The translations under genes and the position numbers were made by a program. DNA of 52,088 nt from JBBRCE01 sp038205115. GTDB taxonomy: Bacteria > Planctomycetota > Planctomycetia > Pirellulales > JBBRCE01. Where the stretch lies: contig JBBRCE010000036.1 in NCBI GenBank assembly GCA_038205115.1, forward strand, positions 1-52,088. Direction: 5' to 3'. Below the pieces are notes generated by a model. It had not been told where the DNA came from. It ran no database searches and saw only the letters and a list, made by a program, of their open reading frames with translations. Below, piece by piece: positions 1 through 8,390 of the stretch (positions are counted from its first letter, which is position 1; every line of letters begins with the position of its first letter).

Positions 1-670
1 GCTTGCCGTCGGCATTGGAGGTGTAACCCGCGTCAATCCAGCCGTTGATCGTCAGATCGTGGCACTTCATGAACGGGTGCTTTTCCGGATCGAACAACTG
101 CCACGCCGGGCAGTCCGGGCAATCCAACTTCTTGCACCAGCTACCGCAGGTATTGCAGCAGCTATTGCCACATTCCTGCTGCTGGCAGCCGCAGAACGAG
201 CCTGGGGTGGCCACGGGATCTGCGCCAGCAGACACCGGCGCCGGGGCAACTCGCGGCGCGGGAGCGTAATCATCAGGCGGCGACGGCGGTTGATCGCCCG
301 GCGCTTGGCTCTCGTTGACCAAAGCTTTTGGCGGCGGCGTGCTGGGCGTCGCTTCCGGCGCTTCGATTTTTTGAAAATCACGCTTCGCCGGCGCACGATC
401 GACAATCGGAGCTGGCGGGGCATTCGGATCGGGCGGGGAACTCGGATCCGCCGTCGCGCTCGGGTCCACGGTCGGGCGGGAGCCGCGTCCGTCTCGTTTC
501 GTGTCGTCGGCCTTGGGGCGGGCAGCAATCCGCAGCGGCGGCGCTTCCAGCATCGGACCCTGCTGCGCAGGTACGTATCCGCGCGACTCGTCAGGCGATT
601 GGGCGCGCGCCGACGGCACGCTCATTCCCAAGCTCAATCCCAAGGCAACCGTCCATAGATACAGCTTCAT
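1..670 (-). CDS. Outer-membrane beta-barrel (porin-like) protein, N-terminal part, cut by window edge
   Basis: Reading the minus strand from the ATG at 670 gives an uninterrupted frame to the window edge (about 223 residues seen). It starts MKLYLWTVALGLSLGMSVPS with ARAQ following, a clear Sec signal peptide. A long Pro/Ala/Asp-rich linker comes next (about 40-150), then a Cys-rich stretch with CGCQQQECGNSCCNTCGSWC (about 160-190), then HDLTINGWIDAGYTSNADGK at the edge. The last segment resembles the first barrel strand of planctomycete OmpL/BBP2-like porins, which begin with a GW(I/V)xxGxT strand. The role inferred is a surface beta-barrel with a periplasmic linker. The barrel itself lies outside the window, so the family call rests on that one strand and on general architecture. 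Confidence 0.7.
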   Translation of the reverse strand, partial: MKLYLWTVALGLSLGMSVPSARAQSPDESRGYVPAQQGPMLEAPPLRIAARPKADDTKRDGRGSRPTVDPSATADPSSPPDPNAPPAPIVDRAPAKRDFQKIEAPEATPSTPPPKALVNESQAPGDQPPSPPDDYAPAPRVAPAPVSAGADPVATPGSFCGCQQQECGNSCCNTCGSWCKKLDCPDCPAWQLFDPEKHPFMKCHDLTINGWIDAGYTSNADGK

Positions 671-1044
671 TACGTTACTCCAATCCGTTGAGGTGACGGC
701 GACGCGAAGCATCCAAGGCTTGGCCATCGCGAGTGCGAACCCGGCGGCAGTCACATTTGCCGATTCCATGCGGTTCGCCAATTCACAGAAACCATCGTCG
801 GCCAGACGCAGCGAGATTCAACTTGTCGCTAGCAAACCCGATCCCCGGCGTCGGCGGCATAACCGGACGTTAGTCTGTAGCGGGTTTGCGAGTTGCCCGG
901 TGATCGACCGTCAGGAATTGGGTTGCGCAGCGTGTTGCCGCAGCCGCTTCGCAACGCGATGATAGGCAATGGGCAGGCAATCGCTCATAATCTGCACCAA
1001 AGATTCCGGTGATCGACCGGGACGAAAACCGTTCTGCACTCGAG
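671..1044. other. Divergent intergenic region with a 14-nt direct repeat
   Basis: This stretch separates the porin-like gene (minus) from the CBM9-like gene (plus), so promoters for both should lie here. No good -35/-10 pair was recognised. The 14-mer ccggtgatcgaccg occurs at 897-910 and again at 1006-1019, 109 bases apart, the second copy close to the downstream gene's start. It could be a pair of regulator sites or chance. No RNA gene was seen. Confidence 0.4.
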
Positions 1045-2187
1045 ATGGCGATGATTATGTTTCGCGTTTTGTCTGTTGTGGGATTGGCCGCCGCGCTCGC
1101 GAGCCTATTGTTGTGTTCGCCGCGGGGGTCGATGGCCGTTGACGAAAAGGCCGCCAATTCGGCCGCCGATTGGGCCAAGATGCAGCCGATTCGGCCGCGC
1201 GGCTACGTCTGCTGCCGCGCGGAGAAACCGCCAGCGATCGACGGCAAGTTGGACGACGCCGCTTGGACCGCCGTGCCCTGGAGCGAGCCGTTCGTGGACA
1301 TCGAAGGCGAAGCCAAACCCAAGCCCAAGTTCCGCACGCGGATGAAAATGTTGTGGGACGATCGATACCTGTACGTGGGCGCGGAACTCGAAGAACCGCA
1401 CGTCTGGGGCACGCTGGAAAAGCACGACTCGATCATTTTTCAGGACAATGATTTCGAACTGTTCGTCGATCCGGATGGAGACAATCACCAATACATGGAA
1501 TTGGAACTCAACGCACTCAATACCACTTGGGATCTGTTCTTGCCTAAGCCCTACAAAGACGGTGGCGAAGCGGACTTTGGATTTGAGTTCAGCGGCATGA
1601 AGTCGGCCGTGCATGTTGACGGCACGCTCAACGATCCGCGCGATACGGATCGCGGTTGGTCGCTGGAACTTGCCATTCCCTGGTCGGCGATGGAAAAATA
1701 CGCGCACCGCGCGACGCCGCCGCGCGAGGGCGATCAGTGGCGGATGAATTTTTCGCGAGTCGAGTGGCAAATCGACGTGGTCGACGGCAAATATCGCAAG
1801 CGGCCCAACCTGCCGGAGAACAATTGGATTTGGTCGCCGCAAGGCATCATCGACATGCATCGTCCGGAGCGTTGGGGCTTTGTGCAGTTCAGCCGCGCGT
1901 CGCCCGAGAAAGCCAAGTTCGTGCTTGATCCGGCGCTACCCGCCCGCGATGCGCTGATGGAAATTTATCATCTGCAAAAGTCATTTTACGCCGCGCACGG
2001 AACGTGGGCCGGCGATTGGAAGCAACTGCAGCTCGCTGCCACGCATTGGCAGTCGTTTGCCGCTGCGCCGCAATTGAAGCTGACTGCCGACGGCTTCGAA
2101 GCTACACTACCAGCGACGACGTTTGGCGAAAAAAAGCGGCTTTATCACGTGAGCCAAGATTCACGTTTATGGACGACTGCAGAATAG
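1045..2187 (+). CDS. Secreted carbohydrate-binding family 9-like (CBM9-like) protein
   Basis: The product is about 380 residues. The ATG at 1045 is chosen because it puts a signal peptide at the N terminus (MAMIMFRVLSVVGLAAALAS). An upstream in-frame GTG at 1009 and an ATG at 1057 are alternatives, and none has a convincing ribosome binding site. After cleavage, residues about 45-270 fit the CBM9-like fold seen in bacterial secreted proteins: KPPAIDGKLDDAAW, then RMKMLWDDRYLYVGAELEEP, DNDFELFVDPDGDNHQYMEL and SLELAIPWSAM. These blocks are typical of sugar-ligand-binding beta-sandwiches. The last roughly 90 residues carry no domain I recognise. It probably binds or helps process polysaccharide outside the inner membrane; no catalytic residues are evident. 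It ends 37 bases from the convergent regulator gene. Confidence 0.8.
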   Translation: MAMIMFRVLSVVGLAAALASLLLCSPRGSMAVDEKAANSAADWAKMQPIRPRGYVCCRAEKPPAIDGKLDDAAWTAVPWSEPFVDIEGEAKPKPKFRTRMKMLWDDRYLYVGAELEEPHVWGTLEKHDSIIFQDNDFELFVDPDGDNHQYMELELNALNTTWDLFLPKPYKDGGEADFGFEFSGMKSAVHVDGTLNDPRDTDRGWSLELAIPWSAMEKYAHRATPPREGDQWRMNFSRVEWQIDVVDGKYRKRPNLPENNWIWSPQGIIDMHRPERWGFVQFSRASPEKAKFVLDPALPARDALMEIYHLQKSFYAAHGTWAGDWKQLQLAATHWQSFAAAPQLKLTADGFEATLPATTFGEKKRLYHVSQDSRLWTTAE

Positions 2188-2224
2188 GTAACGGACGAAT
2201 TGCAAATCGCAGCGTGGCGGTTCG

Positions 2225-3649
2225 TCATCCGCCGTATTCCTTGATCTTGCGGTAGAGCGTGCGCTGGCCGATGCCGAGGATGGCGGCGGCCTGATCGCGA
2301 TTGCCGCCGGTTTCGCGGAGCGTTTCGTTGATCAACAATCGCTCGACTTCTTCCAATGTTTTACCAACCAGGCTCGCGATACTGCTGCCGTTGGTGGCCG
2401 GTTGACCGGTGACTTCGACGGTGGGCGCGATCGCCACGCCGCCGCCGAGTTCGTCTGGCAGATCGTCGATATCCAACACGCCGTCGAAATCGACAACCAC
2501 CATGCTTTCGATCACGTTGCGCAACTGCCGCACGTTGCCGGGCCAATCGAAGGCCAGCAGCTTGCGCCGCGCTGCGGTGCTCATACTTTTAATTTGCTTG
2601 TGATGTCGCTTGGAAAACTGGCGGATGAAATGTTCGATCAGCAACGGAATATCGGCAGCGCGTTCCACCAGTCGCGGTAGCACGATGGTGACCACTTTGA
2701 GCCGGTGATACAAATCGCTACGAAACATGCCGGCCACGATGGCGTCTTCCAAATTGCGATTGGTGGCGGAAAGAATTCGCACGTTGACTTTGACCGGCGT
2801 GTTCGAACCGACGCGGGTAATTTCGCCGCTTTCCAACACGCGCAACAGTTTGATCTGCGTGGCCAGCGGCATATCGCCCACTTCGTCGAGAAACAGCGTG
2901 CCGCCGTGAGCGAACTCGAACTTGCCCACGCGGTCGCTCGAGGCATCCGTGAAGGCACCGCGAATGTGGCCAAACAGTTCGCTCTCCAAGATATTTTCGC
3001 TGAGCGCGGCGCAATTCAAAGCGACAAACGGCTTACTTTTGCGCGGACTGTTTTGGTGGATGGCCTGCGCCACCAGCTCTTTGCCGGTGCCGGTTTCGCC
3101 TTGAATCAGCACGCTGGCGTCGGTGGGCGCAATGCGCCGCAGCCGATCAATCACCCCATTCATTTGCGGGCTGGAACCGACAACGCCTTCAAAACCGAAC
3201 TTTTCGTCCAAGCGGCGATTCAACTCGATGTTGGTCTGCCGCAGTCGCACGCTGGCCGAGGCTTTTTCGGCAATGGTCCGCAGCGTGCCTAGGTCGAGCG
3301 GTTTGAGCAGGTAGTTGAACGCCCCTTGTTGCATGGCGCTCACGGCCGAAGGCACCGAGCCATGCCCTGTGACCAAGATCACTTCGGCATCTGGCAGCGA
3401 CTGTTTGGCCCGCTTGAGGATTTCCAAACCATCCAGGTCGTTCATCATCAAGTCGGTAATGACCAGATCGAAGTTTTCGTCTTCGATCAGTTTGGCGCCT
3501 TCGCGACCGCTGGAGGCAACCTGGCAATGATAGTTGGCGCGCTCCAGGCTTTCAGAAACCGTTTCGGCGTGCGCGCGATCGTTATCGACGATCAACACTC
3601 GCACTTGTTGCGGTGATCCGTTAGCGTGTTGCGATTCGTTGAGGCTCAT
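2225..3649 (-). CDS. Sigma-54-dependent response regulator (NtrC family)
   Basis: Three domains are visible in order. A receiver domain (about 15-125) carries VRVLIVDNDRAH and the likely phospho-acceptor Asp in DLVITDLMMNDLDG. An AAA+ sigma-54 interaction domain (about 145-380) has Walker A GETGTGKE and Walker B GGTLFLDEVGDM. A C-terminal Fis-type helix-turn-helix has GGNRDQAAAILGIGQRTLYR. The loop that contacts sigma-54, usually GAFTGA, reads GAFTDA here. The product should activate sigma-54 promoters after phosphorylation. No histidine kinase lies next to it, so it is an orphan in this window. The start at 3649 (MSLNESQ) is preferred over the ATG at 3676, because the receiver domain begins soon after it; neither has a strong ribosome binding site. 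Confidence 0.93.
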   Translation of the reverse strand: MSLNESQHANGSPQQVRVLIVDNDRAHAETVSESLERANYHCQVASSGREGAKLIEDENFDLVITDLMMNDLDGLEILKRAKQSLPDAEVILVTGHGSVPSAVSAMQQGAFNYLLKPLDLGTLRTIAEKASASVRLRQTNIELNRRLDEKFGFEGVVGSSPQMNGVIDRLRRIAPTDASVLIQGETGTGKELVAQAIHQNSPRKSKPFVALNCAALSENILESELFGHIRGAFTDASSDRVGKFEFAHGGTLFLDEVGDMPLATQIKLLRVLESGEITRVGSNTPVKVNVRILSATNRNLEDAIVAGMFRSDLYHRLKVVTIVLPRLVERAADIPLLIEHFIRQFSKRHHKQIKSMSTAARRKLLAFDWPGNVRQLRNVIESMVVVDFDGVLDIDDLPDELGGGVAIAPTVEVTGQPATNGSSIASLVGKTLEEVERLLINETLRETGGNRDQAAAILGIGQRTLYRKIKEYGG

Positions 3650-3841
3650 TCCCGCGATGATAACCCAGGCGGCCATCAGCGCGAAGTGCTAGCAATTATG
3701 GGCCGAACCGCGATTTTGGCAGGCTGGCATTGCCGAATTCGGCAGAATCGGCGATATCGTCATGTTCGGGCTGTCGCGCCAAGTGGTCATGGCGCTTGGC
3801 CAAATGGCTCCTTCCGCATCGCTCCGCGCTAGCAATCTCAG

Positions 3842-3847
3842 TATAAT
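3842..3847 (+). promoter_or_regulatory. Possible -10 promoter element of the hydrolase gene
   Basis: A perfect TATAAT lies 51 bases upstream of the ATG at 3899. The expected -35 position, 17 bases upstream, reads tcgctc, which is a poor match. This is therefore a candidate -10 only. It sits in the 250-base region divergent from the sigma-54 regulator gene. Confidence 0.3.
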
Positions 3848-3898
3848 GAACCGACGCCTCGGCCTGCTGTCAGTCCCGGCGGAACTGGATCGCATCGT

Positions 3899-5140
3899 AT
3901 GCTGCATCGCAAATTGATCGCCGCCGCCGTGTTGCTACTCGCCTTGTCTGGCGGTGGATGCTTTTGGCATTCGGGCATGAAGTTGTCCAAAGCGGAATTG
4001 CCCGCGGCAGAGCAAGGCATTGCTCCCAACGCGGCAGCGGCCATACCCAAAGAAATCATCAAGCCGTCTGTGTTGGCTGCTGCCAGCGAAGCCAAAGCGG
4101 GCGGCAGTAATGTTAAAGCCGGCGGCAGTGATGTTAAAGCGGGCGCTCGCTCGGAGCAAGATCGGCCTGCGACCGATTTCCATCTGGTTAACGAAAACGA
4201 CGAAGACGCCAACTCCTGGGTGGACGGTATGAAAACCTTGGGCGGACGACAATTCTGGGCCGACCAATTGTTTTTTAACGACTGGAAGATCCAGCGCAAT
4301 GTGTTTACGGGTCATTGCCGCTTGCTCGATGGCAACGATCACCGCCATAAATCCGGCAGCTACGACCAGTGCGCCGCAGCGCTGGACGAAATCAAAATCC
4401 AGCGTAAGTTGCCGCCCATGCAAGGTAAGTGCGTGATTTTGCTGCATGGTCTGTGTCGCAGTAGCAACGCTATGAACAAGATGGCCGCCTATCTGAAAAA
4501 AGAAGGCGGCTACACCGTGTTTAACGTCGAGTATCCCAGCTCGCAGGCAGAAATCGAATCGCACGCCCGCGGCTTGGACAACATCGTTCGACATCTGGAT
4601 GGAATGACCGAAATCAACTTCGTTGCGCACAGCCTGGGCAATGTCGTCATCCGGCGTTACTTGTTCGATCAAACCGATGCGACCACCGGGCGCACGCCCG
4701 ACCCGCGAATTCATCGGATTGTGATGGCCGGCGCGCCCAACAACGGCGCCAAGCTGGCCACCACGTTGGGTCGGATGATCCTGTTTAAGCTGATCGCCGG
4801 CAGTCCGGGACAAGAGCTGGGAAGCGGTTTCGAGCAACTCCATTCTCGCCTGGCCACACCGCAATGCGAGTTCGGCATCATTGCCGGCGGGCGCGGCGAC
4901 GATCAGGGCTTCAATCCGATTCTGCCGGGCGATGACGACCTAGTGGTGTCCGTCGCCGAAACGCGCCTGCCGGGCGCACACGACTTTATCCTCCTGCCTG
5001 TGGTGCATACGTTCATGGCCGATGCGCCACAGGTGCAGCAGTGTACGCTGCGATTCTTGCAGCATGGCTACTTCGTCGCGGAAGACAAGCGTCAGCCGAT
5101 CGCCGCCGAAGAACTGCCGCTGGTTGGTGCCGGCAAGTAA
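3899..5140 (+). CDS. Secreted alpha/beta hydrolase (lipase/esterase-like)
   Basis: The 413-residue product begins MLHRKLIAAAVLLLALSGGG followed by Cys, a signal peptide that may be a lipoprotein signal, although the residues before the Cys are not a canonical lipobox. A low-complexity linker has two near-identical seven-residue units (GGSNVKA, GGSDVKA). The hydrolase core follows: KCVILLHGLCRSSNAM for the oxyanion region, and FVAHSLGNVVIRRY for the nucleophile elbow, with Ser in the AHSLG motif. An Asp in GDDDLVVS and a His in VVHTFMA are candidates for the rest of the triad. It resembles lipases of the triacylglycerol/palmitoyl-thioesterase type, but the substrate cannot be told. Its stop codon is one base from the left end of a repeat element. 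Confidence 0.8.
   Translation: MLHRKLIAAAVLLLALSGGGCFWHSGMKLSKAELPAAEQGIAPNAAAAIPKEIIKPSVLAAASEAKAGGSNVKAGGSDVKAGARSEQDRPATDFHLVNENDEDANSWVDGMKTLGGRQFWADQLFFNDWKIQRNVFTGHCRLLDGNDHRHKSGSYDQCAAALDEIKIQRKLPPMQGKCVILLHGLCRSSNAMNKMAAYLKKEGGYTVFNVEYPSSQAEIESHARGLDNIVRHLDGMTEINFVAHSLGNVVIRRYLFDQTDATTGRTPDPRIHRIVMAGAPNNGAKLATTLGRMILFKLIAGSPGQELGSGFEQLHSRLATPQCEFGIIAGGRGDDQGFNPILPGDDDLVVSVAETRLPGAHDFILLPVVHTFMADAPQVQQCTLRFLQHGYFVAEDKRQPIAAEELPLVGAGK
4097..4138 (+). repeat. Two tandem 21-base units inside the hydrolase linker
   Basis: Units at 4097-4117 and 4118-4138 differ at two bases. They add a repeated seven-residue block (roughly AGGSNVK/AGGSDVK) to the linker between the signal peptide and the catalytic domain. 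The change stays in frame and looks like a small duplication. Confidence 0.75.
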
Positions 5141-5141
5141 C

Positions 5142-5506
5142 GGAACGACCGAAAAATCACTTCGCCTTTTCGTACGTGTCGACGCGTGCGATCACGCGTA
5201 GATCCTGACTTGCTCGAGGGAGAAGGCGTGGAGTTCACCGCAAAGGCGCAAAGGACGCGAAGAAAAGGCAAGAGAGTCGAGGAGCAAACAAGTGATTTCA
5301 AACGTGGTTGAGCAAGCTGTGAGCACGTGATGGTTCTGACGGATTTTTCTTCGCGCGCTTTGCGCCTTCGCGGTGAAAATATCGGATTCCAATTCATGCG
5401 ACTCGACAACGACCGATCGATACGCCCCGTTTTTCGTTCAAATCCGCGGGTGCAATCAGTGGGCAGCGTGCGTCTCATTCAGAGGAAGTTATTTTTCCGC
5501 CGTTCC
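5142..5506. repeat. MITE-like intergenic repeat, copy A, with terminal inverted repeats
   Basis: The 365-base element sits in the gap between the hydrolase and the Tad-like operon. Its ends are 21-base inverted repeats with three mismatches: GGAACGACCGAAAAATCACTT at 5142-5162 and the complement of 5486-5506. Inside are two further inverted arms, 5234-5266 and 5345-5377 (33 bases, three mismatches), separated by 78 bases. The arms carry the core cgcaaaggcgc/gcgcctttgcg followed by gcgaagaaaa. Its reverse complement aligns with 10603-10880 (copy B), including a shared stretch near AACGAAAAACGG and GAATTGGAATCC. Short open frames across it (peptides such as TAKAQSARRK) are by-products. A non-autonomous mobile element or a folded regulatory repeat are both possible; no transposase is present. 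Confidence 0.7.
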
Positions 5507-5571
5507 TAACGCCAATTGGCAAGTCGGTGCAGCGACGTGGCCCAGCGGAGCGTCAATCGAGATCCGCCCGC

Positions 5572-5988
5572 TTATGAGCCAATCGCCTGCACTTGCACCA
5601 GCGGCGGCCGCTCGGCCAGCAGCGTGGTGGCCACGGTAATGGTCTTACCGGCGGAAAAGATCGGAAAAATCCAGAGATTGCCCGCCGTGGGTACGTCAAC
5701 CTGCACGGTCACTTTGCCGGTGGTTTCAAGCAGCGGATTCGGCGTGACGGTGACGGTCACGTTTTTGACGCCGATGCTCGACATGATCTGATTGGCCACC
5801 GTTTGCGCTTCGGCGGCGGTCGCGCCGGGCACGACGACGTTTCGACAGCCTTCGTACGAGGCGTTGGCCGCTACGTGGCGAATGATGTTCATGCGGCCGA
5901 ACTCGATACTGGCAAAAATGAATGTCACCAAGATCGGCAGCACCAGCGCCATTTGCACCACGGCCGTGCCGCGCCGACTGGCCGTCAT
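5572..5988 (-). CDS. TadE-like pilus/secretion pseudopilin protein (distal copy)
   Basis: The product of about 138 residues starts MTASRRGTAVVQMALVLPIL. A short basic stretch followed by one hydrophobic helix is the hallmark of TadE-like proteins. It continues FASIEFGRMNIIRHVAANAS, where the E-F pair after the helix resembles the TadE consensus. The remainder is a beta-rich domain with no known active site. The frame is open upstream to 6072, which would overlap the preceding gene by 10 bases, but the start at 5988 places the TadE motif at the N terminus as usual. It is the last gene of the minus-strand Tad-like operon. It should be inserted in the inner membrane with its C terminus outside. 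Confidence 0.8.
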   Translation of the reverse strand: MTASRRGTAVVQMALVLPILVTFIFASIEFGRMNIIRHVAANASYEGCRNVVVPGATAAEAQTVANQIMSSIGVKNVTVTVTPNPLLETTGKVTVQVDVPTAGNLWIFPIFSAGKTITVATTLLAERPPLVQVQAIGS

Positions 5989-6062
5989 TCGCCGCCGCCG
6001 TAAAACGTGACGACAGCCGTGCTGACGTGATACTTCGCAGACGCTGGTCAATTCGATTTCAT

Positions 6063-7217
6063 TTATTTGCACAACAGCACCGGCATTTGTTTAACGATGT
6101 CTTGAAACACGGCGTTTAAGTCAGCGGAGTTGTTGGCGTGATAATGCTTGCCGGAGCCGATGGCGGCAACTTGCGCCATGGCCGTCTGGTCGGCCTCATC
6201 GCTATACGTGATGGTGAAAATCAGAATGTTCTTGGCGGCGGCCTGCTTCGCGGCGACGATCGGATCGCTGCCGGTGTTAGTCAGACCGTCAGTCATCACG
6301 ACCATCACTTTGGACGCCCAACTCCGCGCATTGGCATTTGCCAAGGCGTTGACGCCTTGAGTAATGCCGTCGCCGGTGGCCGTCGAACCGGAAGAGAAAT
6401 TCGAGGTGTAGACGTTTAGCGCCGGTAAGATTCCTGCATAACTGGTGGAGATGGGGCAATCGATCTGGGTCTGATTGTTGTACGACACCAGCGCCAACAT
6501 CTCGCGCCCGCCAGAGTTGTTGAGTTCGGAGATGAAGACCGTTACGCCCGCAACCAGATCCAGCCAGCGCGCTTTAGGCGGAACCAACATTCCCCAGGTC
6601 CAGTTTTTTGGCGCCGCGGCCGGCGCACCGGGCAGCGGATCGGTGATTTCTTTGGCGCTATAAGCCATCGATCCCGATCGATCGACCACCAAGGCAATAT
6701 CGATATCGCCTTCGGTCGACTGCGCGATTTGCTTGGCGCCAAATTGCTTACTGCTGGAAAACTGCGGCATGAGCAGTGTTAACTGTCCACCCTGCGAACC
6801 TGCATCGCGGTGACCGATGACCTGCAAGGCGTTGTAACTTGCGCCGCCTGCGGTGAATGCGTACCGCGACGTTAATGCCGGACGCGTGGCGCTACCAAAC
6901 GTCAAATCGCTGGCTTGCAGCAGCAGCGGTTGACCTGCGACGGGATTTAGCTTGGCCAGCGATTGCGCCCGCGCCGTGGCGGTGGCCGTGCTTTGCGAGA
7001 CAATCAGATCGCGTCCGCCGGCGCGTGCCGCCGCATCGGTCGAGATTTGCAGCTCGGTTCGGTTGAGTTCCAAGTAGGCAATGTTCAAGGCGAACGCGCA
7101 CAGAATCAAACACACCGGCAGAAACAACGCCAACAGCACCAGCACGGCGCCGCGACGTTTGCCGGGTGCGGTTCGATTGTGCCGTAACGCGGCACGCGGA
7201 AATGACACAACCATCAA
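6063..7217 (-). CDS. TadG-like protein with von Willebrand factor A domain
   Basis: The 384-residue product starts with a basic N terminus and a helix (KRRGAVLVLLALFLPVCLIL), then LNRTELQISTDAAARAGGRD, the conserved Tad segment found at the start of TadG proteins. A VWA domain fills about residues 170-375. Its metal-ion-dependent adhesion site is complete: DRSGSM, a Thr in STATGDGI, and an Asp in VVMTDG. Such proteins are thought to sit in the inner membrane with the VWA domain outside and to take part in Tad-type pilus assembly or adhesion. It lies between two TadE genes, with gaps of about 70 bases on each side. No TadA ATPase or TadC/B genes are in the window. Confidence 0.88.
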   Translation of the reverse strand: MMVVSFPRAALRHNRTAPGKRRGAVLVLLALFLPVCLILCAFALNIAYLELNRTELQISTDAAARAGGRDLIVSQSTATATARAQSLAKLNPVAGQPLLLQASDLTFGSATRPALTSRYAFTAGGASYNALQVIGHRDAGSQGGQLTLLMPQFSSSKQFGAKQIAQSTEGDIDIALVVDRSGSMAYSAKEITDPLPGAPAAAPKNWTWGMLVPPKARWLDLVAGVTVFISELNNSGGREMLALVSYNNQTQIDCPISTSYAGILPALNVYTSNFSSGSTATGDGITQGVNALANANARSWASKVMVVMTDGLTNTGSDPIVAAKQAAAKNILIFTITYSDEADQTAMAQVAAIGSGKHYHANNSADLNAVFQDIVKQMPVLLCK

Positions 7218-7287
7218 GGAATTCTCACAGCGACTAACGGACGAGTCTGGTTGAATGCCAACGTCGAAAAACTTTCGCGGACTCCAA

Positions 7288-7719
7288 CTACTGTTCTTTC
7301 ATCATCGTCACCGTGCCGGTCAGCGATTTGCCGCTGTAAAACCAGGGCGGAAACGAGCAGTTCAGGTTGCAAGGCGCAACGATCTGAACCTGGATCAAAT
7401 CGCCGTAGGGATGTTGCGAAAAATTGGCTGGCGTGATCGTCGCCGTATAACCTTTGACGCCGCGTTGATCGAGGAACGAAGTCAGACGCGCTTGCACCGT
7501 GGTGGAAGTGGAGTTAGGCACCACCGCCGCCCGCGCGCCCTCGTGCGCGGCGATCTTGAGCGTTTGCTCCAAAAAAATCATCGTGCAAGCCTCGATGGTG
7601 CCGAGCACAATCAGCACGAACACCGGCAGCATGATGGCCATTTCCACCACCACCGAGCCGCGGCGGGATTTCGATTTTCGCCGAATGGGAACATCGTTCA
7701 TCATCGCAATTCTGCTCAT
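7288..7719 (-). CDS. TadE-like protein (proximal copy)
   Basis: The 143-residue product has the pattern KSRRGSVVVEMAIMLPVFVL with IVLGTIEACTMIF, a classical TadE-like N-terminal motif with Glu after the arginines. The remainder holds two cysteines (APCNLNCSF) that could form a disulfide outside the membrane. It precedes the TadG-like gene and follows the HAMP-like gene on the minus strand. The two TadE copies in this operon differ strongly in sequence, so they are not a recent duplication. Confidence 0.85.
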   Translation of the reverse strand: MSRIAMMNDVPIRRKSKSRRGSVVVEMAIMLPVFVLIVLGTIEACTMIFLEQTLKIAAHEGARAAVVPNSTSTTVQARLTSFLDQRGVKGYTATITPANFSQHPYGDLIQVQIVAPCNLNCSFPPWFYSGKSLTGTVTMMKEQ

Positions 7720-7761
7720 AAGCCAGGCAACAACCAGAAATGACCGCCACGATGTCGACCG

Positions 7762-8229
7762 TCACACTGCCGCTTGAAACTCGTTGGCGACGGCCAAGCC
7801 GTGCTGATTGTTAACCGCCGCAGCGCGGCGCAATTCTTCCACGCGATCCAGCATGGCGTTGAATTCCGCCGGCAGATCCTGCCAGTAGTCGTTCGCTCGC
7901 AGCCCAACGTGATCGACGTGCTCCAGGCCCACCCTCGGCAGCAGATTTTTGAACTTCACAATCGGCCCGACCATGCGATGACCGAATTTGATCGAGTCGT
8001 AAACGATGGCCGGCAAAATCACCAGCGAAGAAATGCCGATCGCCTTCAGGCAGATGGAGCGAATTTGCTCCATGTTCTCGCTATTTTCGACCGGTCCCAG
8101 CATGTACATCATGCCCAGGCAGACCAGAAACACGCTCCAGACGAATAAGATCGAATGGGTCACAATCCGCAGCGTCATGGCGCGTTGGATGCTGATGTTG
8201 ACTAACTTTGTCTTGCGGCGATTGGACAT
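7762..8229 (-). CDS. Two-helix membrane protein with HAMP-like segment
   Basis: The product is about 155 residues. Two membrane helices are seen (THSILFVWSVFLVCLGMMYM and AIGISSLVILPAIVYDSIKF). After them comes GHRMVGPIVKFKNLLPRVGL, similar to the first helix of HAMP linkers, and a charged helix ending LDRVEELRRA. There is no output domain, so signalling is not proven. The start at 8229 (MSNRRKTKL) is chosen as the closest to the first helix; ATGs at 8244 and 8265 are possible. It lies 42 bases upstream of the first TadE gene in the same direction, which suggests that it belongs to the Tad-like operon. Confidence 0.7.
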   Translation of the reverse strand: MSNRRKTKLVNISIQRAMTLRIVTHSILFVWSVFLVCLGMMYMLGPVENSENMEQIRSICLKAIGISSLVILPAIVYDSIKFGHRMVGPIVKFKNLLPRVGLEHVDHVGLRANDYWQDLPAEFNAMLDRVEELRRAAAVNNQHGLAVANEFQAAV

Positions 8230-8390
8230 GGACGGTGGTCTCATAACGGAGGCGCAACGGATCAAGCGTAAACGCTCGTCATGAAATGTATGTCAGAAAG
8301 TTGGCCGCTGTAGCCACACCGCTGCGGCGATCGGCAAATTCGCCGCCCGTTGCAATCCGCAAAACCGCGCGCATCGTCAACGCCCGCAGG

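Noticed and set aside
5092..5478. Minus-strand frames across repeat copy A, with peptides like SPRRRKAREEK
   Set aside because: The same peptides arise from any copy of the hairpin arms; they are products of the repeat, not genes.
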